Shown in pieces: positions 52,935 to 63,177 of a stretch of DNA of 64,000 nt. The translations under genes were made by a program, and so were the position numbers. Numbering within the stretch: position 1 is the first letter of the stretch; each line of letters opens with the position of its first letter. This stretch comes from Limnanthes douglasii subsp. nivea. Its lineage: Eukaryota > Streptophyta > Magnoliopsida > Brassicales > Limnanthaceae. A model generated the notes under the pieces. The model made no database searches and had not been told where the DNA came from. It saw only the letters and a program-made list of their open reading frames with translations. The stretch covers positions 347,769,081 through 347,833,080 of the forward strand of contig JAUPFV010000001.1 in NCBI GenBank assembly GCA_036936605.1, read 5' to 3'.

Positions 52935-53400
52935 TTCGTGTATTTTGGGTGGTGATGTTTTTATGAATTTCAAGAGTATTTGGAGATTTTTAGTTTCAGA
53001 TTTTTTTGAATTTCAAGAGTATTTGGGTAGTGAGATATTTTTTTCTTTTGAGAATTTGGGGATTTTAGTTTTATTTCAGATTTTTGTTCTCGTGGATCTG
53101 TTTTTCTTGGTTACATCATGTCACTGGATAAATTCGAGCCGTTTCATATTAAATTTACGGGGGAAAAATATTCTGCTTGGGAATTTCAATTTCAATTGTA
53201 TGTGAAAGGAAAAGAATTATGGGATCATATTGATGGAGTGATCATCCCCCTAGATGCTAATGCTTTGTCCAAGTGGGAAATAAAAGATGCTAGAATCATG
53301 ACTTGGATTCTTAGTTCACTCGAACCTCATCTTGTTCTCACCTTGAAGCCCTATGAAACCGATGCTGGTATGTGGAATTATCTAAAGACAATTTATAATC
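52935..53400 (+). repeat. inverted repeat, left arm (copia leader and gag)
   Basis: About 466 bp that pair with 53445-53916. The arm covers the copia leader and most of the gag fragment. Confidence 0.88.
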
Positions 53401-53447
53401 AACACAACTCTGCTAGAAGATTTCAATTGGAGTATGAGTTGGCTTGA
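53118..53447 (+). pseudogene. copia gag N-terminal fragment
   Basis: 109 open codons starting MSLDKFEPFHIKFTGEKYSA: LYVKGKELWDHIDG, ALSKWEIKDARIMTWILSSL and YNQHNSARRFQLEYELA are typical of the N-terminal domain of plant copia gag. It ends at a TGA as the sequence turns into its own inverted copy. The rest of the polyprotein is absent. Confidence 0.85.
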
Positions 53448-53914
53448 TTATAAATTGTCTTTAGAAAATTCCACATACGAACAACGGTTTTATAGGGCTT
53501 CAAGGTGAGAACAAGATAAGGTTCGAGTGAACTAAGAATCCAAGTCATGATTCTAGCATATTTTATTCCCACTTGGACAAAGCATTAGCATCTAGAGGGG
53601 CAGGATCACTCCCATCAATATAACCCCATAATTTTTTTCATTTCACATACAATTGAAATTGAAATTCCAAAGCAGATTATTTTTTTTCCCGTAAATTTAA
53701 TATGAAAGGGCTCGAATTTATCCAGTGACATGATGTAACCAAGAAAAATAGATCCACGAGAACAAAAAATCTGAAATAAAACTAAAATCCCCAAATTCTC
53801 AAAAGAAAAAAATATCTCACTACCCAAATACTCTCGAAATTCAGAAAAATCTGAAACTAAAAATCCTCAAATACTCTCGAAATTCAGAAAAACCTCACCA
53901 CCCAAAAATACACG

Positions 53915-53916
<2 letters not shown>
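53445..53916 (-). repeat. inverted repeat, right arm
   Basis: Reverse complement of 52935-53400 with scattered substitutions (roughly one in ten bases). Joined to the left arm by a 44-bp spacer. Its gag frame is broken. Confidence 0.88.

Positions 53917-53964
<48 letters not shown>
53917..53964. repeat. (TA)n microsatellite
   Basis: About 47 bp of uninterrupted TA dinucleotides between the inverted repeat and the TIR element. Confidence 0.97.
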
Positions 53965-53967
<3 letters not shown>

Positions 53968-53969
53968 AG

Positions 53970-55290
53970 GTTTCAGAAACGAGAATAAAACCATCATTTT
54001 TTACCTCAGCCCAACTTTTGTATCCTTAATACCGTTTGACCAACCACATCAGCGATCCACGTGGGACGCTTAGGTGGCAACAGTAAAAAAAAATAAAAAC
54101 ACAATTTACTTTTACCCATCCCTTTAACCCTAATTTGAAACCAAAATCCGGACACTCAAAAATGAATTCCATTAGAGCAAAGGACACTCAGAAAAACCCA
54201 TGTTGGGTTCAACAAACAAAGACCTAGAAACGAACAGTGGCGTACGAAACGGTGTCGTCTCCGGTTGAAGCGAAAAACAGAGAGCAGGTTCAGTGATTTT
54301 GAAGGTGATTTAGGAAAGGGAGACTTACGTAATGGGTTTAAAATTTGTCTCTATTTACCCAAGTATACTCCAACAGATCTATTTTACAAATAGCCAACAC
54401 ATTTAAGAAAAGACTCAATTATCTATAAAAACAAAATAATTACATTCCAAAATTAAAATATTTTACCCCAATTTCAAAATCAATTTTTTCTCTTCAAACT
54501 TTCTTTGTCATATTATCAAATTCATTAAGAATAAAATTGTATTTAAAATTTAAATTTGGACTAATAGGTAAATAAAATCATATTTTGGTAGATATTGGTA
54601 AAATCTATTTGAGGCTGGACTTATTAGTAAATTAGATATGTTTTTGTACCCAATTAGTAAATTTGGACCAATTGGCAATCGGTATAAATCCCTTTAAAAA
54701 ATAGGTATCTTTCTAGGTTCATTTGGTACGATTTTGAAAAGAGCTAGAGAGGGAGATGATTATGCATTATGTTTACTGGAGTTGGGGTTTATAGGGAGAG
54801 ATTCTAATGTAATGCCAACAAACTGAAAGTCGGTGGTGGATATTTGTATTGTAACCTTTAGCGTTTCCATCAATGTTTCCGTTCCCAGCTACTGTTACCG
54901 TCCCTTTGGACGGGCAATTACCAATCATTCCATATCGTGTGTAATTTAAGAGAGAGAAAACACCGCCTTAAGATAGTTTTTGGGAGTGACAGATTGTTTG
55001 AAAATGTTATTTTGTCACTACGGTGATGATGGGTTAGATGGTAGTTTTTTACTGTCACGTTTTTTTATTGGATAAGAGGGGATGATGGGCGGACCATGTT
55101 ATTTTATTTAATTGGATCGGGTTTTGGTTTCAAATTAGGGTTAAAGATGGGTAACAGTAATTTGTGTTTTTTTTTACTGTTGTTACATAAACGTCCCACG
55201 TGGATAGCCGATGTGGTTGGCCAAAAGGTATTAAGGGTACAAAAGTTGGGCCGAGGTAAAAAAGGATGGTCTTATTAAGGTTTCTATAAC
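53970..55290. mobile_element. non-autonomous DNA element with about 180-bp TIRs
   Basis: 53970-54150 and 55110-55290 are inverted copies: AGCCCAACTTTTGTATCCTT, CCACATCAGCGATCCACGTG and TTTAACCCTAATTTGAAACC recur in reverse complement with few changes. The interior (54160-55100) has no transposase. A possible second, smaller AT-rich insertion lies at about 54350-54710. Target duplication not found, so the superfamily is open; long TIRs favour a MULE-type element. Confidence 0.7.
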
Positions 55291-55876
55291 ATAAGGGACT
55301 GCTTTATTACAACCTTAAAGGAAATTGACCAACTTGTTACAAGTGATAAACGTGAAGGACGACTGATGTTTTTTACTCCTCGAAGAAACTCTTCGCATTA
55401 GCTCTGATCCCTCTCCAGCGTAGCTTTTTTCACCGACAATATTGTCTCTACCTTTGCGTCAACTTGTGGAAGATAAATCCACTCTCCGCCCTTTCCTACA
55501 ATCCGAGTCCAGGGTCGTCTACATCCTAGCCGAACTGAGGTACCATCTGCTTCTTAGCCGAGTCGTGCTGTCATCTGCTTCCTAACCAACACGTCTGCTT
55601 TCTACCCCTGCTTCAGTCTGATTCCTAGCCGAGCCGCCATCTATTTACTAACTAAACTTACTGAGAATTGCCTCTTTTGCAACAGCACATACCAGAGTAG
55701 ACAACAGTTTCTCCAATCATCGCTATGCTATTACATGAATTCATGATCCACATATGGGTGAACAAAACACGAACTAGAAATCGCCGGTACGGAATCGAGT
55801 CTCCAGACAAAAAACACTCTTTTGATAGAGCGTCAACTAATCGTTATCTACCCAATAAAAAAAGGGTTATATGTAA
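55291..55876. other. unassigned stretch with TAGCCGA-type repeats
   Basis: Around 55530-55650 the words CTAGCCGA/TTAGCCGAG and CATCTGCTTC recur several times. Possibly part of the LTR or leader of the chimeric element downstream. No gene recognised. Confidence 0.4.
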
Positions 55877-56115
55877 AGTAATCTCCATCACCACAATCGA
55901 CAAAGCCTTAAACCAAGTAATTTCCATCTCCATATTCGAAAAGACTATAAACCAAAATAATCTCTATTCCAAAAAAAAGGATCTAAGCTAAAATGATCTC
56001 CATCTCCACTACACAAAGGATTTAAGCCAAAACATCTCCATCGCCAACAACAAATAATGAGGATTAGTAATCTCCATCTCCATGATAAAAAATGCTATAA
56101 GACAAATGATTTCCC
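55877..56115. repeat. 39-bp imperfect tandem repeat
   Basis: Units start at 55877, 55916, 55955, 55991, 56030, 56066 and 56104 (spacing 36-39 bp), each beginning with a variant of AGTAATCTCCATCTCC and ending near TTAAACCA. Confidence 0.85.
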
Positions 56116-56631
56116 GTTTTCGCCTTTTATGTGTTTGTTGCATATATCTTCCCATCCTTACAACGCTCGCGATAGGATCACTGACCACGCCTAAAAGGCT
56201 ACACACGGATCATACTGAGTCCAAACTAAATGTCTATAAAACGAACGGACTGATTGACCACGCCTACGAGCTACGTAAAGGCCATACTGTGCCTCATACC
56301 TTGTATTGGTTATATTGGCGAACTGGTTACAAACCAAGTCTATAGCAGACTACGCAACAAGGCCTTCACGACCTCGCCGCGAAACAGCTAGAAAGACACT
56401 GTTCGTCTTAAGCTACGCAATAAGCCCTACTAAGCTTGATCTTGTAAGAATATGCTCGAACATCTCAAAAATTGAACAAACACATAAATCTCCACTCTTG
56501 CTATTGTGCGCAAGGGAAAAAAATATTTTAAGTCCATTGAGGAATGTGGACCGCAAATTGTAAAAGATCAAGTGTTACTTAGTTCAGCACTGTCAAGAAT
56601 CTCAGCGACACCAAAGGCTCTGGCGGCTAAG
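56116..56631. other. unassigned leader-like stretch
   Basis: GACCACGCCTA occurs twice (about 56183 and 56257). The end (CTTGCTATTGTGCGCAAGG) resembles the 3' part of an LTR, but no partner LTR or primer site was found. Confidence 0.35.
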
Positions 56632-56736
56632 ATGGCGAAGACTTCGTCAAGCACTTCTCGAGGGAAGAAGGCCGCAATTCCAAACCCAACTCCAAAGAAA
56701 GTCACGGCGGCAAAAAAGACTCCATTGAAGAAGTAA
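56632..56736 (+). pseudogene. short Lys/Ser-rich ORF, start of an unidentified element protein
   Basis: 34 codons: MAKTSSSTSRGKKAAIPNPT followed by PKKVTAAKKTPLKK and a stop. A frame shift of one base lets the text run on (EEVTGEEISSLVKSE) into the captured UBA2 fragment. Composition suggests the disordered basic N-terminus of a nucleic-acid-binding protein. Not identified. Confidence 0.35.
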
Positions 56737-56761
56737 CCGGTGAAGAGATCAGTAGCCTTGT

Positions 56762-56936
56762 CAAGTCTGAGAGAGGACTGCTGTTGTGTGGTGGTAGTAG
56801 CAGATACATATGTATTCGCGGCTCCTACAGGTCCTGTGGAGGCCATAGCCAAGTCTGAGAGAGGACTGCTGTTGTGTGGTGGTAGTAGCAGATACATGTG
56901 TATTCGCGGCTCCTACAGGTCCTGTGGAGGCCATCT
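56762..56936. repeat. 88-bp direct duplication
   Basis: CAAGTCTGAGAGAGGACTGC opens both copies (56762 and 56850). They differ by only one or two bases, so the duplication is recent. Confidence 0.95.
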
Positions 56937-57215
56937 GACATTCAGTCATCCGGATATCGATCTTCTTCTGAGGCTGCTTGAGAGCCCCTCGTGCCCCAGA
57001 GCGAGATTTGCATATGGTGTCCCATCCAAGTCCGTGCACGAAGATTTCGCGGTGCACATGGTCGCCGTTAGCTATGCTACAGATTCCATATGCTATATTG
57101 GGGTGATTATCGGCCGCCTCACGAAGCAGAGTAAGCAATTGGTCCCTTCCAAACGGTTCCAACAACATCTGCATCAGCAGCTTAATATGCTGATTCTCCA
57201 GTGACGGCAAGCTTT
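56762..57215 (-). pseudogene. UBA2-type RNA-binding protein fragment
   Basis: Minus-strand text LLEPFGRDQLLTLLREAADN, then HREIFVHGLGWDT (RNP2-type start of an RRM), then directly SGARGALKQPQKKIDIRMTE and QMASTGPVG. This is the order of UBP1-associated protein 2 (UBA2) family members, but the middle of the RRM, with RNP1, is deleted at the WDT/SGAR join. The end is duplicated: 56762-56849 and 56850-56936 are near-identical 88-bp direct repeats, which shifts the frame. It lies antisense inside the chimeric element. Confidence 0.65.
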
Positions 57216-57532
57216 GGAAGATAATGGTGGACCAGCTCGCCTCTGTTAAAATCCTCCGTAGACGCCACTTATACACCGGAACTTAAAACCATTCTCCACA
57301 CTAAAGTCAGTGTACTAGCCACCTCTTCCACTACCATTGAGGCCAACTTCACCAGCAGTCTACCCTCCGTACCTCCTTCTGAGCAGACAAACCAATCTCC
57401 ATCTGAAACGCCTTATTCAGGGGTTCATCGGTCTCAATCTAGCCGCATTGAGCCCCTCGCTTATTACGACAATTGCAAAGAGAAATTCTTATGTTCAAGT
57501 TCAGACTCAGCATTTAACATCCTAAAGAGGGT
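57216..57532 (+). pseudogene. chimeric element, Ser/Thr/Pro-rich coding remains
   Basis: One plus-strand frame reads SVDATYTPELKTILHTKVSV, ATSSTTIEANFTSSLPSVPP, then YSGVHRSQSSRIEPLAYYDN. Looks like a disordered linker of the same unidentified protein that starts at 56632. Interrupted by frame changes. Confidence 0.35.
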
Positions 57533-58204
57533 GAGCTGGTGCATGTCATGTGTGAGAAAGAAGAGTTGATGCCATTCACTGGAACAACTATTCCTTCTCC
57601 GTTAGTACTTGATGTCCTTGTCTACCAATCGAAGTACATTGAATTCTGCGCCACCAGCACTAACGTACGTGCGGATCCAGTCTGGTAGACCAAAGTAAAC
57701 TCACCGTTCAACAACTTCTAGAGTAAAGTCAGCAACTGTGCTAGAAAATCATCAAAACCTCTCTTTCCATATGAAGAGGAGAATATAGCACAATGTACAT
57801 ATGACATAACTGCATTTTACACACTGTACAACATGGCTTAATATTTTGTGGCATGGCGCGATGAACAAACATCAGCATCTGCAACAGCTCCAATGAACAA
57901 CTCCTCTACAGTAATTTCCCCAGCTAGAATCGACAAATGGAACAAATTCGAGAAGTATTTCCTTACCAATTATCATAGCTGAAACAGTTCCACCATGGTG
58001 ATCAATGTGAGCTCCCAAAGGAAAAATCTGATTAAGAGAGACTACAACTCAAACTTCAAAACATTCAACCCACAAGTCAAGCCTGTAGAGCCCTCTCCTT
58101 AGCTGGGCTCAACTCTATCTCCAGTGCAAGCTCCATCTCCAGCGCAAGCGACATCGCATGTTCCGCTAGAGGGACTGCCATCTCCTGCTCCGCAAAGGTG
58201 TTGA
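57533..58204 (+). pseudogene. unidentified decayed reading frame (about 224 codons)
   Basis: One frame runs from 57533 to a TGA at 58202 with only five internal stops, at 57686, 57719, 57839, 57980 and 58100. Text such as KEELMPFTGTTIPSPLVLDV, LVYQSKYIEFCATSTNV, FYTLYNMA and ARIDKWNKFEKYFLTNYH has normal protein composition with aromatic residues, then a Pro/Ser/Gln-rich tail. I do not recognise the family. Each stop could derive from Trp (TGG) or Gln (CAG) by C-to-T or G-to-A change. Confidence 0.45.
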
Positions 58205-58780
58205 CTGAGGCAGGAATTATGCCTCCTTGATGCGGAGTATCTTGAGCAGAGCAGGGCTCATTACCTTTCCATAGCCTCCACCATCGTTTGGCAAAGCTCA
58301 AACTGTTCGACCATAAATGTTTCCGAGATCGCTACTCGAGTTCCTCAAAAAGATTTGAATCCAAAAATCACATGACCGTTCAAAACGAGTTCATATTTTT
58401 CTATAAGCCACTGAACGAATGCCTTCTACCGAGGGAAGATTGGCAATGACGAGGTGGTCAGGGCAGGAAACCGTTGTCTCCGCCTGCGAGGGCTTTGGTA
58501 TATTACCTCACCGTAATTTACCCACAACAGCACCAACACCTTCCTTTTCCAATCTATGGGCTTCAACTTCGCCTTTTTAAGAATTCAAGCTCTCCTTCTC
58601 CGCCTGAAGCTACGGAGTAAGCACCAATGTTTCAGACAGGCACCTCTCAATTGATGATATCCACCAAAGCATCACCACACGGATCTCCCAGCACCATATT
58701 CCGACGAACAAACCTCCGCAAACGTCGAAATCACCAGCGAAATCGCCAACAAAAGCACTCGGTAATTCGCCCGGACTCCA
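58205..58780. other. unassigned end of chimeric stretch
   Basis: GC content remains moderately high, with remnants of open frames on both strands, but no family text. Ends at the copia LTR start. Confidence 0.4.
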
Positions 58781-59417
58781 TGTTGGAATTTCTCCATTGA
58801 ATTGGACCGTCACATGTTTTATTGATACATTGGACTATCGTTAATATTAGTCCAATAAAAGTAAGGAACGGACTGGTAGATAAAATATGTATAATGAAGG
58901 TAATTTTATAGATACCAGCTTTAATTATGAATACTAGGAAGGATTGGATTCGGAAACAAACAACTTAAACAAAACGTAAAGTTTTGGGGTTATTTTGTAA
59001 AAAAAATAATACCGGATTATGGTCCATAAAGGTGACAATTTAATAAGGACTGGTCTTCATTAAGTAACTGTCAGGAAGTTACAGACAGTTAAAAGAGAAG
59101 AACCGTTTTCTCACTTGAGTTCTATATAAGAATGAGTTTCTCATTTCTTAAAAGATACGATATCAAATACATAAAGGAAAAAGGGTCTTTAAGAAAAAGA
59201 GATTGGTTTTTCCTTCAAAATCAATCATTGGGTTTTGGTTGCCATCTCATAGAAGATCATAACCTAGCAAAAATATTCAAAGATCATCTACAGCAAGTTT
59301 GGAATCTGAAGATCAAAGAATGTCTACATCCTGTAAGTATTTTTCCGCATTATTACAGGATTAATTAACTTCGTGATTTTATAAGTTAGATAAGAAATCC
59401 GTAAAGTATTTCTTACA
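58781..59417 (+). repeat. copia 5' LTR (family shared with left edge)
   Basis: 637 bp from TGTTGGAATTTCTCC to ATTTCTTACA, followed after two bases by the primer site. Shares the GGACCGTC and GGATTATGGTCC blocks with the LTR at 2483. A TATA-like TATATAAGA sits near 59124. Confidence 0.8.
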
Positions 59418-59419
59418 AG

Positions 59420-59432
59420 TGGTATTAGAGCC
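59420..59432 (+). promoter_or_regulatory. copia primer binding site
   Basis: TGGTATTAGAGCC, one mismatch to the tRNA-Met complement TGGTATCAGAGC. Confidence 0.88.
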
Positions 59433-60684
59433 ACCATGAAATTAAGTTCTTAAATTTTCAGATTATGAAATTATGATCTATGAAACTAAAAGTGTTTGTC
59501 TATCAACAAAGCATATTTAAATTTTTGTTTCAGATTTAATTTTTTTTTATAAATATTCAAGATAGTTTAAACATGTTAAATCTGCAATAGTAAATCTTTG
59601 CTTAAATTAAGTTTTGTATAAACCTATATGTGAAACATTTAATGACATAAGATTTATTGCGGAAAATCATATATATCAATATATATTGGTGCATAGTTGA
59701 AGTGATTTAATAATAAATAGTTACGATTATAAGCTTAAATACAGTTATTGGTTTATATATATATATATATATATATATACCAGAGCAGTATTGGTATGAA
59801 AATTCTACATCCTACGCGCAACCCACTAACTATAATTGCGCATGTAGTTAAATATATTAATAATCGTTGCATGAGTCGTGGAATTGATTTTCACAACCTG
59901 CCGCTGTTGTTTACTTGTATATAATTATACACGTGAAAAGTGCTTTAGGTGCATTGCTACTCCCGTTAATTGTGGAAATGTTGAGTGTGATTTTAGTTAA
60001 CTCCTATTATCGGTAGAGACGTGAAGTAGTTATAACTGAAAAGTTATTGCATATTAAATATAATAATATTATAACATAAATCGAATTGTGATATAATATT
60101 TAAATATATATAAACAAGTATTATATTATAATATATATTAAGAATTATATTCTAATATAATTAAAGATATATTATAATATAATAAATTTAAGGTGTAAAT
60201 TTAAGTCGATTAAATCTATGCATAGACTCGAAAATAGTTTGGACATTAAGTGAATAGGTAGTCGTATAGTATTTTTCAAAATAATTAGCATTTTTTAAGT
60301 TGTCCGAACTAGGATAAATAATTAAAGATCCAATATATCGTCAAAGTTTTGAGAAGTCTTTGATTGACAAATATGTAAAATTTAATCGGCCTAAAGAAAG
60401 TTTAAAGTTTGACATAATTAATCTTAGACACGAGATAATTATTTGTGAATTGGTCATTAAGAAAATTGAACTAGAAAAATCGGTCAAAAGGAAGATTTTC
60501 TTACGTAAGTCAATTAGTAGGATCAACATTATTTATGCTCAAACTCATACATATACAAATTAATATGTTTGCCCAAAGGTATCTTATTGATGTTGTAAGA
60601 GTATGTTTCATTATGATATGTTTATTTGTTAAATACTATGGAGATTATATGTTAAATGATGTTTTTGGGTATTTGTTGTTTGTT
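59433..60684 (+). other. copia leader, AT-rich
   Basis: About 1.25 kb without coding signal, unusually long for a copia leader. Contains a TA run at about 59753-59780 and repeated ATATAATATT phrases near 60060-60190. It may hide an old AT-rich insertion. Confidence 0.5.
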
Positions 60685-61440
60685 ATGTTAGCAAATTCGT
60701 ATCTCCATGATGGGAGCAACTTTGAGTTTTGGAAAGAAGATATGTTGTTGCACTTGATGTGTCATGATTACGATTTAGCATTAAGGGTCGATGACCCTAA
60801 ACCTCTGACTGATGACAGTTGTCCCGCGGAGAAGAAAGAGTTAGAGGCGTGGGAATAGTCGAACTTGATAAGTCTAGGGATCATGAAGCAAGCAATTCTA
60901 TTAGCATTCCGAGGTGCGGTTCCACCTGAGATCACCAATGCAAAAAAAATTCTCGAAGAGGTAGACAGATGTTTTGCCAAGAACGATAAAGTAGAGATTA
61001 AGACGCTGCTTATTAAGCTAGCCTCTATGAAATATCGTGGTAAAGGGATTGCTCGTGAGCACATCTTGGAAATGTCAAAGATCACTTCCAAATTGAAAGA
61101 ACTTAAGATTGACCTTCCGGAAGATGTTGTGGTAAGCTTCACTTTTCACTATTTCCCTCCTCAGTATAAGAACTTCGAAATTTCTTATAACTGTCAGCGC
61201 GAGAAATGGACTCTCAATGAACTCATCTCTCAAGCAGCGAGAGGAGGAAAAGATGAAGCAAGAACATCCAGAAGTGCAAATGGTGAAAGCTTAGGTGGAT
61301 AAGGGAATTAAGAGAAAGTATGAAGGTTCAAATGCACATCCATCCGGTTCGGGACAAAAGAAACATAAGGGTACGTCTGGTAAATGGTGTTGCTTCCATT
61401 GTAAGAAACCGGGGCACTTTAAGATATACTGTGAAAATGG
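60685..61440 (+). pseudogene. copia gag with zinc knuckle
   Basis: Starts near 60685 (MLANSYLHDGSNFEFWKEDM). LALRVDDPKPLTDDS is followed by a TAG at 60856-60858, then NLISLGIMKQAILLAFRGAV, LIKLASMKYRGKGIAREHIL and the knuckle CFHCKKPGHFKIYC (about 61393-61434, Cys-x2-Cys-x4-His-x4-Cys). Frame changes after 61302. Confidence 0.85.
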
Positions 61441-61499
61441 AGGGCTATGATGAAAGCCAAAAGTATTTTCACTTCTATGGGTTGTTCTTAGATCAATTT

Positions 61500-62000
61500 A
61501 GTTTCAGTGCCGAGAAATACTTGGTGGGTTGATACAGCAACAACAACTCATGTTTGTATTTCTTTGTAGGGTATGATAAGAAACCGAAACCTGAGTGATA
61601 GTGAAACATCTATCTATACAGCTGATGGCAGTTCATGTTTAGTTCATTCTATTTGTGATTTTCGTTTGTTGCTTACCAGTGGACATTTTTTGTATTTAAA
61701 AGACGTATTGTATGTACCTTCTTTTAGAAGGAACCTAATTTCCTTTCCATTGTTGAACAAATTAAGTTATTCGTGTCTATTTGGAAATGAAAGTTTATGT
61801 CTTTATTTACATGGCAATGTTGTTGGTTATGGAAAGTTAATAGCAAATGATAACTGGTATATATTGGATACTATAAAGGATCACAAAGAGATAATGAATG
61901 TAGATGTACCTGGAAAACTAAATTGTAAACTGGAAAATTCTAGCAAAACTTTGGCACAAACGATTAGGTCACATTCAAGAAATAAAAATTGAAAAGCTTG
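61500..62000 (+). pseudogene. copia protease and pre-integrase region
   Basis: VDTATTTHVC (about 61528-61557) stands for the protease active site, with the usual Gly replaced. After a stop comes IYTADGSSCLVHSICDF, LYLKDVLYVPSFRRNLIS, GKLIANDNWYILD and, near 61960, the LGHI-type start of the integrase zinc region. Confidence 0.78.
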
Positions 62001-63177
62001 TTTCGGAAGGTTTATTAAGTGGACTGGATTTTTTCAGACTTCAATGTTTGCGTTAAATGTATAAAAGGAAAACAGACCAAAGTGAAAAGATTAGATGCAT
62101 ACATAGCGAGGGGTCTTAGACTTGATACATACAGATATCTGCGGTCCGTTCCCTACAACATCATGGAATGATCAACGATATTTTGTATCTTTCATTAACG
62201 ACTTTTAACGATATGGGTATCTATATCTTATTCACGAAAAGTCAGAGGCTATTGATAAGTTCAAAGTCTTTAAGACCGAGGTTGAAAAACAGCTTGGTAG
62301 AGACATTAAGTGCGTCAGATCAGACCGTGGTGGTGAATACTACGGGAGATAAGACAGTTCAGGTGAACAACGTCATGGACCGTTTGCAAAGTTCCTAGAG
62401 AAGTGTGAGATAGTCTTTCAGTATACGATGTCGGGTTCGTCCAGCATGAATGGAGTATCTGAGAGAAGAAACCGTACATTGAAGTATATGGTAAGAAGTA
62501 TGATTAGTCATTCAACCTTACCTATATCACTCTGGGGAGAAGCAATAAAATCTGCGATCTACCTACTTAATAGAGTTCCAAAGAAAGCAACTACTAAGAC
62601 ACCGTATAAACTTTGGACTGGGCGTAAACCTAGTTTAAAACATTTACAAATTTTGGGATGTCCAACTGAAGCGAAGCCTTATAGGCCGAATGAAAAGAAA
62701 TTGGACTCCAAAACGGTTAGTAGTTATTTCATCGGATATCCCGAGCACAGTATGGGTTTTAAGTTTTATGATCTTTCCACAAAGAATATATTTGAGACGG
62801 GTACAACAATTTTTTTTGAGGATATAGAGTTTGGAGGGAAGAATTTAGTAACGAACATTCATTTTGAGGAAGAATCAGTAGAGATTCTTGAAGGTTCCAA
62901 CAATGATACTTTAGTGTCAGATGATGATATGGTAATTAGAAGGCCCGTCATCACTTCAGATTTGTTAGAACATATAGATACTCAAGATGATGTTAATCTC
63001 CCTCCTATGAATGTTGTTCCAATGGAGAAAAATGAATTTGTACAAGAAGAACAAACTCTACCTCCTCAAGAAGTTCAAGTGCTAAATGAAGAAATTATTC
63101 CTTTGCGTAGATCTACTAGAGAAATAAATATCGCTATATCTTCAGACTATATAGTGTATCTTCAAGAACATGAATAA
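62001..63177 (+). pseudogene. copia integrase and linker
   Basis: The N-terminal half (62001-62420) is broken into several frames, though the VRSDRGGEY-type text around the second catalytic Asp is readable near 62310-62342. From 62428 the frame is open for 249 codons: MNGVSERRNRTLKYMVRSMI (third catalytic Glu), LPISLWGEAIKSAIYLLNRV, KTPYKLWTGRKPSLKHLQIL, then an acidic linker and PLRRSTREINI. Confidence 0.85.

Noticed and set aside
53970..55290. Target duplication for the TIR element
   Set aside because: The bases outside the two ends (ATATTTTAG and ATAAGGGAC) do not match, so none is claimed.
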